Below, one piece after another: positions 11,001 through 20,037 of a stretch of 64,000 nucleotides of DNA (position 1 is its first letter; every line of letters starts with the position of its first letter). The stretch is taken from assembly GCA_949752745.1 (NCBI GenBank), contig OX457027.1, positions 74,716,700 through 74,780,699 of the forward strand. Reading direction: 5' to 3'. The DNA is from Protula sp. h YS-2021. Its lineage: Eukaryota > Annelida > Polychaeta > Sabellida > Serpulidae. The notes under the pieces were generated by a model, which saw only the letters and a program-made list of their open reading frames with translations, ran no database searches and was not told the origin of the DNA. The position numbers were made by a program, and so were the translations under genes.

Positions 11001-13372
11001 GAAAGAAAGTTTACGAAATAAACAACTAACTAACTAACCAACTAACGGACGCAAACCGCAAACCGACAGGAATACCCCAGCTTACGTGTAATGTAAGCTG
11101 GGCTAAAAAGTGACATGCACATGTTCATATCAAGCTCTTCATAAATCCCAAGCTTCATGGCCGTAGGGCCCATAGTGTCAGAGAAGAAGAAGACACAAAA
11201 AATCGGAAAAACTGTCAAGAAGAAAAAAAAAGGACGAATTTTGCTCGCACAAATTCATATAACCCTTGCAAGCCAAAGGCTTGTCAAGTGTTAATAAAAA
11301 CTACTCAACATCATTTAGAATACTGGATATTTTACAGTGTGATAAGACACTGAATACGTTTACAGAATATATGTTTCAATTCCATGAAAAAAATACCCTT
11401 TCTCTACAGATGTATTGATTTTAACAATAGACGCTGCAAAAAAGTTGGAAATTACATATACATACAGTCTAAGAGCGGTTAATATTATGGCCTAATCATT
11501 GATTATGACTAGGGTGAGAAAAAAATTAACGCAGAAAAAAACATATAACTAATTAGTAAAAAATGATATTTTGAACGAAAAAAAAAATGAAAAAAAAGTA
11601 TCAAAATAAAAAAAAAGGATGAAAAGCGAAAAAAAGTATAAAAAAAGGATGAAAATTAAAAAAAAGTATAAAAAAAAGTATTTAAGGATAAAAAAAGGAT
11701 AAAATCGGGCTTTTTCAAAAAAAAAGGATAATCCTTTTAAAAAAGGATGATGTGGCAACACTGCCTTTTATTAAAACAATGGCATGCGCACATTCCCATA
11801 CTCACCCCCGCCTCCCCGATTCCTCACACACAATATTAATGGCCCACAAAAGGAAAGCGTTACAGGTTCCCCGTTAGGAAAAAAAATAACATGCAATTTA
11901 CTTAACAACATCTGAATTTTTATAACATATACCACATTAGATGTCTTTTTCGGATTTTATCAGCGGCTGTTGCATGCACGAGGAGCATGCATGAAGAGCC
12001 TTTCCGTACCTGGCTGATAACTTGGTACGTGTAAGCTAGTGTCGAACGGCGACGTGTCCGGGTTGACAGAGGCCCCAGGCAACCACGACGCCCCTCCTAC
12101 GACCTGCTCCTGCGTGTCCTCACCTGCGTTCTCTTCATCCTTTGGGGGTATCAGCGACAAGTCTGCGTATCAAAAAAAAAAAAAGGAATGTCCGCCGACA
12201 ATGTGCCAAGTGAGAACAGCCACACAGGTCAGACACAATCTCTTGAATACAAAAATCAAAGTTTTACAAATATTAAGAGAGGTCTATGCACAAGGCTATT
12301 CCTTCAACAAAGTTTTTCGCTTCGACATCCTGAAGGACTAATTTGTCCAAAACGCTACTAGGATTTTGATCATTGTAGGAATTTTGACTTGAAACTCCCA
12401 ACGTCATATGTGATGTCATAACAATTTAACAAACCATGTAAACAGGAAAAAATAGGAATCTTCACGCGTAATGATGATCAAAAGCTTGGAATTTTTTCTG
12501 GTCGTAACTTGAGCTGTTTCACTTTTTCTTTGATAAATGCCAGATTCATTAAGTACAACACTTCACTTTCATTGTGATCGTGAGCAATCTACGCTCAAAT
12601 ATACATGTCACTGCTTCATTATTAAATTAACAAGTACACCGACAATTTTCATTGTACTCAATCACCAGACAAGGAGTTATCTTCGTGCAAGTCTTGAGTT
12701 CCAGAGAGTCCCCCTGCCCCTCCCCGAAAATTCCCCATGTCATTTGTGCGGCTGTCAAGAACCTCCCTCCCCCCTTCCCCGTACTTATGTCATACCCCGT
12801 TGTATAATATCCACCATTGCATATCAGAAACACATTTATTGAAGTGATAATTTCTCCACACATCGCAATTCCTCATTTAATTTTACTTGTTTTTCACAAA
12901 ACGTTACTCCGTGTACATAAGCGATGTAACACACATGTCCTGAATGACCGAATCTTTTTGTTGTCCCAAATGCTGTTTACATTTATTTGTAAATAAACAA
13001 CTGTCTGCAGCTCGTGACAATAATATACAACACGAGTGTCGAAAACAAATCTTTTAATTTACCTGTGTCTTCTTGTGGTTCTCTCTTCGGCTTTTTCAGC
13101 CAGCCATGCGTCGGCGGCGCTGAAAAGGGACCTGACTCTGGCAAATGATGCCGCCCTGGTGACGGGGTATGGCCAGAGGCGAAGTACCCAGAAGTACTCG
13201 CAGGTACTGCATCCGTCGCTATGACACTCGGACTCGATGCCCACCCCCCTTCATTAGCACGCAGGCTGCCAACGTCTTTTCCCTCACGCTGTGTGACAGT
13301 TTCTACATTCACAGTTCCCTTGCTTATGCGGCCTGTGTCTTTTCTAAATCTACCATATTCCATGATCGTCAT
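1791..13372 (-). CDS. IMD/RIPK-like adaptor: AVPA motif + RHIM-like motif + Death domain (whole gene, 4 exons)
   Basis: Four exons (13372-13063, 12162-12010, 4970-4812, 2068-1791) join in frame to 900 nt, 299 residues plus stop. All three introns are GT-AG and all are phase 1. An in-frame TGA at 13435-13433 precedes the first ATG, which supports the start. Order: Ser/Pro/Gly-rich N-terminus with Asp54 followed by AVPA; low-complexity linker; RHIM-like core at residues 176-184; basic stretch; Death domain at about 218-292 at the extreme C-terminus. Known biology: fly IMD has a caspase site exposing an IAP-binding motif, a cryptic RHIM and a C-terminal Death domain, and relays peptidoglycan-receptor signals to NF-kB. 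RIPK1 shares RHIM plus Death domain but carries a kinase, and FADD carries a DED; neither is seen here. Inference: an IMD-like cytoplasmic adaptor. The exon structure is solid; orthology is unproven. Introns 2 and 3 are loaded with HINE-like repeats. Confidence 0.72.
2704..3407. mobile_element. Element A, Helentron/HINE-like, in intron 3
   Basis: Starts with ATATGTCTCCCCC (2704-2716) and ends in a hairpin whose arms are TATATGTCTCCC and GGGGGAGACATATA (about 3379-3407), so the 5' motif is the inverse of the last arm. The core is three degenerate units of about 162 bp (unit starts near 2745, 2908 and 3070) containing GCCAAAAATACATTTTCAA. Just before the hairpin comes an ACGGACGGACACACC-type tract. 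No protein is encoded. The helicase that would confirm Helentron origin is not in the window. Confidence 0.55.
3420..4811. other. Remainder of intron 3, no recognisable feature
   Basis: AT-rich sequence with a C run at 4381-4395. Short open frames here lack codon bias or domains. Confidence 0.5.
4812..4970 (-). CDS. Death-domain adaptor exon 3 (RHIM-like motif)
   Basis: A 159-nt symmetric phase-1 exon. Acceptor CTTTTAG ends at 4971; donor ACAA|GTAAGC ends the exon at 4812. Both phases fit exons 2 and 4 exactly. Residues 167-184 read VYNFDHVHNVQLSENSTM, resembling the RHIM layout of RIPK1/RIPK3 (Tyr/Phe-Asn lead-in, then Val-Gln-hydrophobic core and a trailing Asn-x-x-Met). Differences: the core is VQLS rather than VQ(I/V)G, and the Asn is one position early. 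A basic Arg/Lys/Pro tail follows. Because the exon is symmetric it could be skipped without a frameshift, giving a RHIM-less isoform. Confidence 0.62.
6660..8100 (+). repeat. 312-bp tandem repeat array in element B
   Basis: The marker GAAGTCGATAGGACTTTCC recurs at about 7119, 7431 and 7743, with diverged copies near 6702, 6817 and 8055, so the main period is 312 bp. Two neighbouring units are almost identical, implying recent amplification. Because 312 is divisible by three, identical short open frames (74 codons) appear in each unit. I regard them as non-coding. Confidence 0.85.
8108..8180. repeat. (CA)n microsatellite at the 3' end of element B
   Basis: Interrupted CA repeat immediately 5' of the terminal hairpin. 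Confidence 0.9.
8436..8830 (+). repeat. 156-bp degenerate tandem repeat
   Basis: About two and a half units. The marker ATTTAG(T/C)CAATTTTTAGCG recurs at 8551 and 8707. A CATACGCACATACAGACGGC tract follows, as before the terminus of element A. Probably another HINE-like core, but no matching termini were found. Confidence 0.5.
9001..9327 (+). mobile_element. Repeat R copy 1, 5' part (split by element C)
   Basis: Near-identical to 63550-63877 and, inverted, to the end of the 56302-56827 copy. It starts ACTAGAAGCTCATTCCGC and contains GTTAAACACTTGACAA, whose inverse closes the 3' part at 11294. The copy breaks after GACGAAAAT at 9327 and resumes at 11105. Confidence 0.8.
9597..10255. repeat. 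51-bp tandem repeat, about 13 copies
   Basis: The marker GACCAGTGCGCATGTTTATT recurs every 51 bp (near 9754, 9805, 9856, 9907, 9958 and on to 10213). The period is a multiple of three, so open frames run through on both strands. The substitutions look random, not codon-biased. Confidence 0.9.
10260..11035 (+). repeat. About 145-bp degenerate tandem repeat, 5-6 copies
   Basis: Each unit contains AAAAGCACAAGCCGTATGC, GATGCCTCA and a GGAGATGCATTTTGAA block. It forms the 3' core of element C. Confidence 0.85.
11105..11294 (+). mobile_element. Repeat R copy 1, 3' part
   Basis: Resumes with AAAAAGTGACATGCACATG exactly where the intact copy continues. Ends with GCAAGCCAAAGGCTTGTC, a short hairpin, and AAGTGTTAA, the inverse of the 5' motif. 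Confidence 0.8.
11295..12009. other. Intron 2 proximal part, no gene seen
   Basis: Contains an A-rich block at 11560-11740 made of repeated AAAAAAGGATAAAAA-like words, echoed near 5285-5360. This is low-complexity DNA. Confidence 0.5.
12010..12162 (-). CDS. Death-domain adaptor exon 2 (linker)
   Basis: A 153-nt symmetric phase-1 exon. The acceptor follows a run of T and ends in CAG at 12165-12163. The donor reads CCAG|GTACGG with the exon ending at 12010. It encodes an acidic then Pro/Ser-rich linker (about residues 104-154) without a recognised domain. A second possible donor (CAC|GTACC) lies 13 bases earlier in transcription order (exon end at 12023) but breaks the phase with exon 3. Confidence 0.65.
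13063..13372 (-). CDS. Death-domain adaptor exon 1 (start, AVPA motif)
   Basis: Encodes residues 1-103 plus one base. The donor reads ACAG|GTAAAT on the minus strand (exon ends at 13063). The sequence is rich in Ser, Pro, Gly and Thr and is probably disordered. Residues 51-58 read IATDAVPA (codons 13222-13199): Asp then Ala-Val-Pro-Ala, the form of a caspase cleavage site that frees an N-terminal IAP-binding motif. The end is basic (LKKPKREPQ). Met1 and Met4 are both possible starts; a stop lies 21 codons upstream in frame. Confidence 0.7.
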
Positions 13373-13925
13373 TATTGAAACATTTAAGTCATTTTTGGAT
13401 ATCCTGATGCATAAACAATAATCCGAAATATGTCACCTGTCACCTTCTTGGCAAACACTTGACAGCTTGACATGTGCGCCTAATCGCGGAGAAAACTGAA
13501 ACAAAACATGTAACAGGGACTGCGTTTATTAAATGGAATGGGTGCGAGGGAAGTGATATGTGGTGCCCAGCGATATGGAAACGGAACGTTTATCTGGACA
13601 TCATTTCGTACATAAAACCTTTTTCTTCAAAAGCGAAAATTCCATAATACATTTTAATGGACCGCTATCGCATTTAGATAAAGACAGTTCGTGAATTTTT
13701 AGTTTCTGCAAAAGTTCTTAATGTTTATAATGCTCCATTTTCACACAGCTCTCTCCTCGTAGTTGCTTGCAGACTAATACACACTGCAGTGTTGCAATGG
13801 ACAAAAGAATGAAATGCCGCTATGGATTTACAGAAACCCTGGTTTATGCCAGCAGCAGAAACCTAGATTGTTTTCACAGGCGAACAAACAGTATACAGTG
13901 TACCATTATGAGCTAGGAATCCAAT
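13373..13925. other. Presumed promoter side of the Death-domain gene
   Basis: Lies between the start codon and the M1 transposon, so upstream regulatory DNA is at most about 550 bp before the insertion. No TATA box or kB-like site could be assigned with confidence. Confidence 0.35.
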
Positions 13926-13934
13926 ACATGATAG
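13926..13934 (+). repeat. Target-site duplication of M1, left copy
   Basis: ACATGATAG, identical to 17566-17574. Confidence 0.85.
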
Positions 13935-15481
13935 GGGTCTAGGACAAAATGGCAACGGACAAAATGGCAACGGTCAAAATGGCAAGCGGACAAAATGGCA
14001 AAATAAGATGACAATCTTAGTTCTTCCACTGGAAAAAAATTTCTTAATGTTTTTACATACTAAAAACAAAGAAGTTACTTTAGTGTTTTCCTGAGCAAAT
14101 AGTACAGTCCCATCAGTGTCGAGCATTGTCATAACATATCAAGCTCACAGGAGCACTTTCGGGAGAGTAATCCTTGGGTGCCGCCTAACAGTCTCACTAT
14201 TTGGAGCAAACCAAGCTGCCCGTAATCCAAAATTGCAATTAGCATGTAATGTGGCTAAATCCTCCAGACAGACCATTGTGTTTCTTAGGATATATAAGGG
14301 CATTGAAAATACATGGATTTCAAAGTAGATTTATCACGGAAAAGTTATTGAAGCTGACGAAAAGAAAATAATAAAAATGAATTGAAACACGAAAAATTGT
14401 TTAAGTTATTAATGAATAAAACAGGACTAATAAAACTTAGATATTTTGAAGTAGGCTAAACAAAAATAACTTGAGAAATTAGATATTTTTAAGAAGGTTA
14501 AACTAAAAATAACTTGGCAAATATAGGTTTTTTTTTTTTTAAAACTGCAAAATGGAAATAGTGACTAGAAATAAAGAAGGACAAAAGATCTGTTTGGATG
14601 GATATTTAGACACGAAGCAAATTGCTACCTCCTGGAGCATAAGATGGAGGTGTGTGAAACGAACAACGGATTGTGAAGCAATTCTAACTACCACACTGGA
14701 TATTCAGCATCCGCGACTGGTTAATCAGCATAATCATGATCCAAATGAAGCAAAAGTTACCAAGTGCCTTGTCCAGATGAAACAACAGGCCAAGGATAGC
14801 TTTGATAAGCCTAGTCAGATTTTGACTCAAGTTTTAAGTGGAGTTAGCGTGAATGCTAGAGCATAGCTAGGACAAGAGGAGACAGTCAAGCGCTCACTTC
14901 GCCGACAGAGACGAGGTCGCATGCCAAAAGAGCTTGACTCTATCAGCGATCTCATAATTGATGGAGACTGGGCGCGAACATCGGGCCCTGATCCCGAACA
15001 ATTTATGGTGTATGACAATGGGCCAGAAAACGATTCCGGAGTTATAATTTTTGGCACGAACGAAGCTTTGAAACAAATGTCAATGGCACAAACATGGTAT
15101 ATGGATGGAAACTTTCCAGTTGCGCCTGTTTTGCCAGCTGTACGGTATACGTTGCCCTGTCGGCAACACCGTGATTTCTACCGCATACACTCTACTGCAA
15201 CGAAAGCCACAACCGACGTATGAAGAGATGTTACGCGCTTTCATGCAGAAATGTTCGGATATTCACCAGGAACCCGATCCGGTATCTGTCGTGAAGGATT
15301 TTGAATTGGCAATGATACGTGCTGTGGGTACTGTTCTCGGTGATCACGTGGTCATACAAGAGTGCTTTTACCACCTAACCCAGTTTACCTGGCGTAAGGT
15401 GCAGGAACTGCCCTTGACAAATCGCTACCGCTAGTCCGAAGATGTGACACTGTTTTGCGGCATGCTGGATTCGTTTGCGTT

Positions 15482-16552
15482 GTAGCATTGAAACACCCCA
15501 GCATTGAAACACCACATCATTGTATGGGCCCATCCAATGGCTGGGCTAAATCAATACAGAGGCTATTGAAACAGCACATACAGTTTCTCCCCACATGCAG
15601 TCTGTGAAGGAAAACACAGTGCATAGGGACTTCGTCTGTAGCCTCAGTAAAAAATTTTGTTTTATATTTAGATTTGGGTGATATTTTTTTCTTGTTAAAA
15701 ATTGTTAATTGACGCAACAATGACAATATTTTTCAGTAAGGGTTGTCGTCTGCTCGGGTGGTACTAGTGCCACTACCGGGTCCTCAGTTCCACTAGTGGT
15801 ACTGAGGTCCCGAAGTGGCACTGAGGACCCGACAAATGAACTCCCCGTCCCGCCCCGCCCCCATCTTTAATTGTGTCTTAAAATCAATGCTTCTTCCGCC
15901 CCTCCCCCCACTCTCTGCCACCCCGTTAGGCGACGCCGTCAGGGGTGGCATGGGATCTTTAATCGTCTTGTATTCCCACCGCCCCCCCCCACCACCCAAT
16001 ATAAGTTTATCTCAATATCTTACAGTTTTTTTCCATAAAACATATATAAATACACATGTCTATTCACAAATTGTTCAAGATAAAAAAGATGCCGGCCTTG
16101 CATGTGCTGTTTCCATGGATTCCTATGCAACAGTCTGTAGATTTGGCCCATATTCTTGATCAGATGTGTTGTTTCTATGGATGGGGTATTTCTATGCAAC
16201 TGTCTGTAGATTTGGCCCATATTCTTGATCAGATGTGTTGTTTCTATGGATGGGGGTATTCCTATGCATCTGTCTATAGATTTGGCACATACTGATTCTA
16301 TATGTGCTATTTCTATGGCTTACAGCTATAGGATGGGCCCATTCTACACCCATCAACCATTAAAACAGCCCATCTTGTTCACAATACAAGGCAGTTTGTT
16401 CCCACTTTTAAGGGGAGAAGAAAATATGTGCTATTCCTATAGCCAAATATGGGCTGAAACAATAGAAGCGCAAAACAACGAAGATGGGGTAAATCAATGC
16501 CTCGCTGTTATTGGATGGGTCCATCCTACGGATGGGCTGTTTCAATACAACA
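15482..16552. mobile_element. Element N nested in the MULE transposase
   Basis: Splits the transposase between FCGMLDSF and its continuation. Flanked by TGCGTT on both sides (15476-15481 and 16553-16558), a probable 6-bp target duplication. The ends are imperfect inverted repeats: both contain ATTGAAACA followed inward by TGG(G/A)CCCATCCAAT. It carries a palindrome-rich GGTACTAGTGCCACTACC-type tract (15755-15835) and a tandem repeat. No transposase; likely a non-autonomous DNA element. Confidence 0.65.
16115..16300 (+). repeat. About 70-bp tandem repeat in element N
   Basis: Nearly three copies of a unit containing CTGTCTGTAGATTTGGC, CCATATTCTTGATCAGATG and TGTTTCTATGGATGGGG. Confidence 0.85.
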
Positions 16553-17565
16553 TGCGTTACTTCCGTGGACGATATACCTGCCGGTATGGAATATCTTAGG
16601 AATAACACTCCTGACGGATTGGAACCCCTGTTGGATGATTTCGATTCAACTTAGGGTCACGGATCATACAGACGAGTTCAACGCCGCGATGACGGTCAAG
16701 AAGTAGTGGCACTTCGACGTATTCCACCGATGCCCCCCCCCCCCCCCCCCCGAAATGCGGAACGTACACGATGTAACGTAAACGGGCGAGCAGCGTACGA
16801 ACAATCTCAATGAAGCTTGGAATCATAAGATAGAATACCCGGTCGGAATCGCACACACATCTGTATGGAAGCTGATCTATTGGCTAAAAGCAGACGCGGC
16901 CCAAGTGAGCACCACTCTCCGAACAGAAGAGTCTCCTGTGGAGACCTGCCGCGTAGGCACGTGAAACGTGTGTATAAACAATTACAAGATCGATTGTATC
17001 AATTGTGTATCGACCGAAGAGACGGCACAAAGACAATCAAACAGTTTCTTCGAAGAGCTGGTCACAACATTCGTTGAAAACCGCATGCAACCGTTACATA
17101 TGAAGAAACTGTGTAATGGAGTAAAACGTAGATTGAGGAACGTTTTTTGAACGTTTAGTTGACGCTTTATTGCTGTAGACTGTGTATGAGCCATGATAAT
17201 AACTGTGAATTTAAGCCCGATATGTATATGTAGCTCCGTTTTAGAAGCAGTAAAGTGGATATTTTGAAGATCATACGTTTGGTTTTTAGAAACAGTTAGA
17301 AAGGACTAGTGGCTTGGTTAGACGTTAATACATTTGTAGTAGTATTAGTCAAATGTTGCAAAACATGCTATATTTTGTCTTAATTGATGTGGAATTAGAT
17401 ATGAATTTTTATGCAGGTTCAGAGGTGATTTAAAAGGTGAAATTTTGATGTACGTTCTTGTTTTCTTGAGTTTGCCATTTTGTCCACTTTCTCAATTTTG
17501 CCATTTTGTCCGCTTGTCATTTTGACCGTTGCCATTTTGTCTTCTTGCCATTTTGTCCGCACCCC

Positions 17566-17574
17566 ACATGATAG
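17566..17574 (+). repeat. Target-site duplication of M1, right copy
   Basis: ACATGATAG, identical to the left flank. Confidence 0.85.
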
Positions 17575-18838
17575 ATACCCTTAAACTGAGACTTGAAGGT
17601 GAGCATTGTGAAACAAATATTTCTTGAGTAAATGTCTCAGAAATTTAAAGTAAAACAAATGCTTCAGTTTTGCCAATTGTTCGCATTTACTGTTAATAAG
17701 GATAACTATTCCTTACTTCCACATTATTCAGTCCTCAAAGTAAAAAAAAAAAAAGAAAAAAAAAAAACCAACACTAAAAAGTAGAGTTCATAAGCCTCCC
17801 AAGCAGTATCACACATAGTATTCTGCGATGACTGTTATAACTTTCAACTTCCAAAAAAAGACCAACTGATTTTTACTATGACAAACCCACATATTCCAGT
17901 TGAAATTATTTTTTTAAACTCTGCAAAACTGTATTTGCAACAACCGTTGAAGCCGAATGACAAGTAAAAATAAGGAACCCCCAAACCGGACAAATGTACG
18001 GCTGTTCATTAAGCACATTCAACATATTTAAGCGGCTATCCATGAAGCATTTGTCAAAATCGTCTAATCCCCACACTACCCTTTAAAACCGCAAAGGTTT
18101 TGACCCCAATGAAAATAATATAAGGGTTCGCCCAGGTTCAGTACTCCCCTGTCTCCTTCGCACACATATAAATGTTAGGGATGGCCCCAATGCAGGTAAA
18201 GTTGGCTTCTCTGATAGGTTTACTAGCCTTCTATAAAAATACTGCATTCATGCAAGTATTTACATCATTACCAGAAGCTTAATGCACCACAATTTTTCTT
18301 GATATTCTCTATCTCGTCTATCTCATCCTCTAAAACTATTTCACAAATGAATATATTTCAAGAAAAGAACATTATTACATAAACTGTTCCCGACTATTTT
18401 TCAATGAATGTTGAGCCTCAGTAAATTCAACTCGCAATAACATTTTGCAAATTGATAGCCACAAAATCAGTTCACTTCGACTCGTTAGCCAGGAACAATC
18501 ATTCTGATGACATCCTGGCAATAACAAAAATAAGTAGAGCCAAAACACCATTCTTACGTCATCCTGGCAAAAATAAAAAAACAGAATAATGCTCATGCTG
18601 ACATAAAAAAACGACAGATCATGCAAAAAGTTGCTGAGCTAGACAAAACCTTGAAGCACTGCCACAAAAAAGACTACTAAGCCAAAAAACCCATTCTGGC
18701 GATACCCCGACAAGAGAAAATACAAACTAATACGAATAATGGTATTAAAAAATGTAACCCTTGCCAACAATTGCGGACGTGGACAAATTATTTAAGTAAT
18801 GCCACAGAAAAAATAAGAGTCTGATTGCACAACCAATC
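17575..18838. other. AT-rich intergenic DNA, nothing recognised
   Basis: Poly-A-rich run near 17742-17766. No exon, domain or terminal repeat seen on either strand. Confidence 0.5.
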
Positions 18839-18920
18839 GGTGTGGCCGAGTGGCTAAAGCCACTGTCACCGCCATACATTGTGGTATTGTAGGTAGTGGG
18901 TTCGAATACCGCTCATGGCT
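18839..18920 (+). pseudogene. tRNA-like sequence (Leu/Ser-type), SINE head or tRNA relic
   Basis: Contains a good A box (TGGCCGAGTGGCTAAAG) and a good B box (GGTTCGAATACC) about 50 bp apart. The 5' end GGTGTGG has no matching 3' acceptor strand, so it should not fold as a functional tRNA. The long variable-arm spacing resembles class II tRNAs. Confidence 0.55.
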
Positions 18921-20037
18921 AAGAATCGTGACAGTAGTTACACCCTAGGGATATCGATTTGCTTACATAATATAGTTTTCTGCCTTTCTACTTAGGAATA
19001 TTGTAATGCGTCAACTTGGTTGCATCAGATAGGGACTACAAGAAATACTGTATGAGCACGTCGAATTAATAGTAATCTTGGGTTAAAATAAATATGACTA
19101 ATATATGTTCGAAACTTGATGTAAAGCGGCTTGAGCAGTTGCTTCAACTGGAAAGTCGCTATGTAAAAACCCACCATTATTAATACGTATTTCTCTGTGA
19201 TATTACAAATGCTTCCAAAAACACTGACACTATTGGCACTAAGGCACTATTTTCATGTTCACACAATAACTTGAAAACTTAAATGAACACATGTTTTTTT
19301 TTTAAATGTTAGAACTACTCTCTCCGACACTCATAAAATGTTGTGGTTGTGTAGACATGTACCGTTCAGTTCCACAAAGCCACTATTTCGTAGGATACTG
19401 ACGTCATCATACGATAATTTCCAGCACTGATGGCAAATATGCTAAAACACAGTAATCAGAGATGCAAAGCTCTCGGCCAATGGTGCAAACTCGAAATGAA
19501 ACGCTGTATATTTTTAAGAATGCTCACAAATATCATACCGAGAAAAACGTAAATAACATGTAAATAACGAAATACATATTTATTCACTGTATGAAGTTAC
19601 AAAACTGAAAGAAGAAGAGTTAATGGCTATAAGGCTGGTCAAAGCACCCCATATGGGAGTCAATATACAACATTTTGCCCATTTTAATAATGCTGCCATT
19701 TCGAAATTTTTTTGCCCATCCTGATGAAACGTGAACGTGGATCAACTCCACTATATAATCTTACATTGTATGAAGCTACAATACTGTAGAGTGAAAACTT
19801 AGCGCGAACAAAGTCGGATAGGTGACTCTTTACGGATGGATAAATAGCCTTTGGCTAATTCTGGCTGAAGGCTAAAAGGGGTTGACATTATTAAGTTAAA
19901 CTGTGGCGGCCAGGACTACATAAACTCAAAAGTTGACCTTAATTATATCCGTCGTTTATTGTGTCTCCTCAGAAAGCCCATCCCAAATGACAGAACTGTT
20001 GAACTTAAGTAACAAAACAAGTATACCAGTGAACTGG

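Larger units (their letters stand above)
9328..11104. mobile_element. Element C, Helentron/HINE-like, inserted into repeat R
   Basis: The insertion limits come from comparing the split R copy with the intact one. The element carries TCCCAGCTTACG at 9351-9362. It ends in a hairpin CCAGCTTAC-loop-GTAAGCTGG (11076-11102) followed by CTAA, the Helitron CTRR form. The interior is two tandem arrays (51-bp and about 145-bp units), then CTAACTAACTAACC. No coding sequence. The 22 bases 5' of the first inverted motif are unexplained. Confidence 0.6.
14552..17080 (+). pseudogene. FLYWCH-type MULE transposase, decayed
   Basis: 14552-14863 encodes a FLYWCH-like zinc finger: a W-R-C spacing with a later C and a closing H-N-H. 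In-frame TAG at 14864-14866; the same frame continues to about 15130, where a one-base shift is needed. MULE catalytic landmarks: Trp-Tyr-Met-Asp-Gly-Asn-Phe (first Asp, near 15105), VKDFELAM (second Asp, near 15293-15316) and CFYH, the C-x2-H motif, near 15364. The conserved FCGMLDSF block (15452-15475) is interrupted by the nested element; its continuation DIPAGMEYL begins near 16571. The C-terminal RTNNLNEAWNHK-like block lies near 16795-16830 in yet another frame. At least one stop, several shifts and an insertion show it is inactive. Confidence 0.82.
13935..17565 (+). mobile_element. M1: Mutator-like (MULE) transposon with composite inverted repeats
   Basis: Bounded by a perfect 9-bp direct repeat, typical of Mutator-like elements. 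The left end starts GGGTCTAGGACAAAATGG; the inverted right end starts GGGGTGCGGACAAAATGG. Both inverted repeats, about 70 bp, are built from four imperfect copies of a 13-15 bp word GGACAAAATGGCAA. Inside are remains of a FLYWCH/MULE transposase, broken by stops, frameshifts and a nested 1.07-kb element. It lies just upstream of the Death-domain gene. Confidence 0.85.

Noticed and set aside
12983..13372. Reading exon 1 of the Death-domain gene as a stand-alone 129-residue protein
   Set aside because: A good donor at 13063/13062 with matching downstream phases explains it better; the frame beyond the donor is intronic.
18839..18920. Functional tRNA-Leu or tRNA-Ser gene
   Set aside because: Promoter boxes are present but the acceptor stem does not pair.
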